Under the pieces are notes generated by a model. The model ran no database searches. It worked only from the letters and a program-made list of their open reading frames with translations, and was not told the DNA's origin. Source: Propionimicrobium lymphophilum DSM 4903 (lineage in GTDB: Bacteria > Actinomycetota > Actinomycetes > Propionibacteriales > Propionibacteriaceae). From it: a DNA stretch of 64,000 nucleotides. Every line of letters starts with the position of its first letter. Within the stretch, counting starts at the first letter, position 1. A program made the position numbers and the translations under genes. The stretch spans positions 1 to 64,000 of the forward strand of contig NZ_AUIB01000001.1 in NCBI RefSeq assembly GCF_000423485.1, in the 5' to 3' direction. Of this stretch, positions 58,335-64,000 are shown piece after piece.

Positions 58335-59978
58335 ATGAGTGAACTTGCAAACGAGGTGACGCAGCGCACAGACGTGACTGCGGTTCCAGACCTGGCTTTG
58401 GGCACGTCGAAAATCGGCCCAGTTCGCACGCAGATCCCGATTTACGTAGACCTGCTGCCACCTTGTAACAATGCCTGCCCCGCCGGCGAGAACATCCAAG
58501 AGTGGCTGCGCCTTATTAAAGAGGGCAAAGAAGAGGCCGCGTGGCGCCAGCTGGTGCGCGACAACCCCTTCCCGGCCATTCACGGACGCGTTTGCTACCA
58601 CCCCTGCGAAACCGCGTGCAACCGTGCAGACCTCGATTCTTCGGTCTCTATCCATTCCGTCGAGCGCTATCTGGGAGACCTGGCCATCGAGCGTGGCTGG
58701 ACGTTCCAGAAGCCTGTGACGCACACGGGTAAGCGAGTGATGGTCGTCGGTGCCGGCCCATCCGGTCTTTCGGCCGCCTACCACCTGGCCAGGCTCGGAC
58801 ACGAGGTCGAGATTTTCGACTCCGGTGAGAAGGTCGGTGGCATGATGCGTTACGGCATCCCGGCCTACCGTCTGCCTCGCGAGATTGTCGACGCCGAAGT
58901 CGAGCGCCTCAAGAACCTGGGCATCAAGATCCACCTGAACCACACCGTAACGGACCTGCAGGCCGAGCAGAGCGCGGGCGACTTCGACGCGTCGTTTATC
59001 GCGGTAGGTGCTCACCTGTCCAAGCGCGTCGATATTCCGAGCATGGATGCGGAAAAGATGGTGGACGCCGTCGACTTCCTGCGTGATGTGGCCAGTGGCG
59101 AGAAGCCCAGGATCGGTCGCCGGGTCGCCGTTTATGGTGGCGGTAACACCGCAATGGACGCCGCCCGCACCGCACGTCGCATGGGCGCTGAAGAGGCCGT
59201 CATCATCTACCGACGCAACGAAGAGCACATGCCCGCTCACCGCGAGGAGCTCGAGGAGGCCGAACGCGAGGGCGTCCAGGTGCACTGGTTACGAACCATC
59301 AGCGAGGTGGCCGACGACGTCATGGTCGAGGTCATGGAGCTCGACGAGGACGGCCGCCCGCACGGCACCGGCAAATTTGAGAAGCTGCCCGCGGACACCG
59401 TCATCATGGCGCTCGGACAGGTTTCCGACACTGCGTTCCTGCACAACATCGACGGCCTCGACTTCGACGGCGACACCCTAAAGGTGAACCCCGTCACACT
59501 TATGACCTCCGTGCCCGGCATCTTCGCCGGTGGCGACGCCGTCCCAAGTCAGCGAACCGTCACTGTTGGCACCGGCCACGGCAAGAAGGCCGCCAAGATG
59601 ATTGACGCCTGGCTGAAGAACGAAGACCGCTACGTCAAAGTGAAGCACCCCGTCGTCGAATTCGATGACCTGCACCTGTGGTATTTCGGTGACCACCCGC
59701 GCACCATTCAGCCCGAGCTTGGCACTAAAGAACGCATGGGCTTCGGTGAGGTCGTCGGCAGCCTGACCGAGGAGCAGGCGCACTTCGAGGCCCGCCGCTG
59801 CCTTTCTTGCGGTAACTGCTTCGAGTGTGACGGCTGCCTCGGTTCCTGCCCCGAAGACGCCGTCATCAAGCTCGGCAAGGGTCACCGTTACCGCTTTGAC
59901 TACGACAAATGTACTGGCTGCGCAACCTGCTACGAGCAGTGCCCGGTGCACGCCATCGAGATGATTCCGGAGAATTAA
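58335..59978 (+). CDS. GltD-like NAD(P)-FAD oxidoreductase with C-terminal ferredoxin domain
   Basis: A 547-residue flavoprotein. Order of parts: an N-terminal Fe-S domain (CNNACPAG near residue 44; GRVCYHPCETACNR near 85), FAD motif VMVVGAGPSGLSAAYHLARLG (~136), NAD(P) motif VAVYGGGNTAMDAARTARRMG (~264), GIFAGGD, and a C-terminal 2[4Fe-4S] ferredoxin (CLSCGNCFECDGCLGSCP ~490; CTGCATCYEQCP ~526). It resembles the glutamate synthase small subunit but has no large subunit nearby. Directly followed by NifJ (stop and ATG adjacent), so it probably moves electrons between ferredoxin and NAD(P)H for that enzyme. ATG 58335 is chosen over an upstream in-frame ATG. Confidence 0.87.
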   Translation: MSELANEVTQRTDVTAVPDLALGTSKIGPVRTQIPIYVDLLPPCNNACPAGENIQEWLRLIKEGKEEAAWRQLVRDNPFPAIHGRVCYHPCETACNRADLDSSVSIHSVERYLGDLAIERGWTFQKPVTHTGKRVMVVGAGPSGLSAAYHLARLGHEVEIFDSGEKVGGMMRYGIPAYRLPREIVDAEVERLKNLGIKIHLNHTVTDLQAEQSAGDFDASFIAVGAHLSKRVDIPSMDAEKMVDAVDFLRDVASGEKPRIGRRVAVYGGGNTAMDAARTARRMGAEEAVIIYRRNEEHMPAHREELEEAEREGVQVHWLRTISEVADDVMVEVMELDEDGRPHGTGKFEKLPADTVIMALGQVSDTAFLHNIDGLDFDGDTLKVNPVTLMTSVPGIFAGGDAVPSQRTVTVGTGHGKKAAKMIDAWLKNEDRYVKVKHPVVEFDDLHLWYFGDHPRTIQPELGTKERMGFGEVVGSLTEEQAHFEARRCLSCGNCFECDGCLGSCPEDAVIKLGKGHRYRFDYDKCTGCATCYEQCPVHAIEMIPEN

Positions 59979-63656
<3,678 letters not shown>

Positions 63657-63670
63657 TTAAGGAGACGATG

Positions 63671-64000
63671 ATGGCATTCGATCCAGAGGCGCTAAAGGCC
63701 GCAATGGAATCTGCCAGGCGCAAGTCTGAACTGGGCGACAACACCACCGACCAGGTGCTGCCGGCTGAGCAGGTGCGGGAGCAGGCAGTCAAGCCGGACG
63801 TCGATCTGGCAACCAATTACATGGGCCTGGAGCTACCGGCACCGTTGGTAGCTTCGGCCGGCCCGCTGGGCCAGCACGTCGAGGACATCCAGGCGATGGC
63901 TGATGCGGGCGTCGGGGCAGTGGTGCTGTTCTCGCTGTTCGAGGAACAGGTCAAACTCGAGCAGGCTCGTGCGACTGCCGAGATGGAGGTGCACGCAGAG
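63671..64000 (+). CDS. Dihydroorotate dehydrogenase-like protein, 5' part (cut by window edge)
   Basis: The first 110 codons are visible. After a ~47-residue hydrophilic N-terminal extension, the start of the FMN barrel appears (LATNYMGLELPAPLVASAGPL, then AGVGAVVLFSLFEEQVKLEQ). This subfamily is often encoded next to NifJ and is annotated as dihydroorotate dehydrogenase-like; the true substrate is not established. AAGGAG six bases upstream fixes ATG 63671 (63668 is an alternative). It is 14 bp after nifJ. The C-terminal part is outside the window. Confidence 0.8.
   Translation, partial: MAFDPEALKAAMESARRKSELGDNTTDQVLPAEQVREQAVKPDVDLATNYMGLELPAPLVASAGPLGQHVEDIQAMADAGVGAVVLFSLFEEQVKLEQARATAEMEVHAE

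Overview
The window reads as a piece of a high-GC Gram-positive chromosome, most likely an actinobacterium with a facultative or anaerobic propionibacterial lifestyle. This is inferred from gene content, not from a marker gene: a full set of corrin-ring genes under cobalamin riboswitches, an anaerobic GlpABC glycerol-3-phosphate (G3P) dehydrogenase, a pyruvate:ferredoxin oxidoreductase, PntAB transhydrogenase, and GTG starts with strong purine-rich ribosome binding sites. Only the last ~49 bases of a 5S rRNA are present, so the window begins at the end of an rRNA operon.

Region 1 (1-9.8 kb): 5S tail and terminator, a TetR regulator, a U32 peptidase-family (TrhP-like) protein, then a plus-strand block of a very small histidine kinase, an OmpR-type response regulator, a GlpT-type organophosphate antiporter and a complete AfuABC/FbpABC-like ABC transporter (binding protein, fused permease, ATPase). 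The layout recalls sugar-phosphate sensing systems such as HptRSA-UhpT. YaaA is convergent. Region 2 (9.8-19.7 kb) is a glycerol/G3P hub: an FGGY kinase, a divergent GpsA-like dehydrogenase and a DeoR regulator in one operon behind two 17-bp palindromes, then divergent glpACB (minus) and glpK (plus). Region 3 (19.7-27.2 kb): a DUF4418-FtsX-ATPase cassette behind a DtxR/IdeR-like box, a membrane protein with a threonine-rich repeat tail, and pntA-pntB-cobK.

Region 4 (27.2-31.7 kb) is a visibly more A+T-rich catabolic block (GatD-like polyol-phosphate dehydrogenase, SorC regulator, DeoC aldolase, FGGY kinase). It lies between the 3' end of cobK and a second, decayed 92-bp copy of that same cobK end, which marks it as an insertion. 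Region 5 (31.8-35.1 kb): a cobalamin riboswitch and a BtuCDF-like importer. Region 6 (35.4-40.9 kb): a GPH sugar symporter, two TIM-barrel sugar isomerase-like proteins and two Gfo/Idh/MocA oxidoreductases. This is the enzyme set expected for an oxidation-elimination-hydration-reduction (levoglucosan-type or 3-keto-glycoside) pathway. A broken VapBC-like toxin-antitoxin pair follows.

Region 7 (41.6-55.97 kb) is the cobalamin supergroup: cbiC divergent from a riboswitch-led cbiMNQO cobalt importer, an S66 peptidase with cbiT, cobA, two accessory genes (flavin-barrel and DUF364), an 800-bp repeat-rich gap, and a riboswitch-led minus-strand operon cobI-cbiF-cbiE-cbiGH-cbiX/sirC-cobF. The set mixes early-cobalt (Cbi) enzymes with the aerobic-type CobF. 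Region 8 (56-64 kb): malQ, then a GltD-like flavoprotein-ferredoxin fusion, NifJ pyruvate:ferredoxin oxidoreductase, and the start of a dihydroorotate-dehydrogenase-like protein, tying pyruvate oxidation to NAD(P)H and ferredoxin. I saw no CRISPR array, complete insertion sequence, integrase or tRNA gene.
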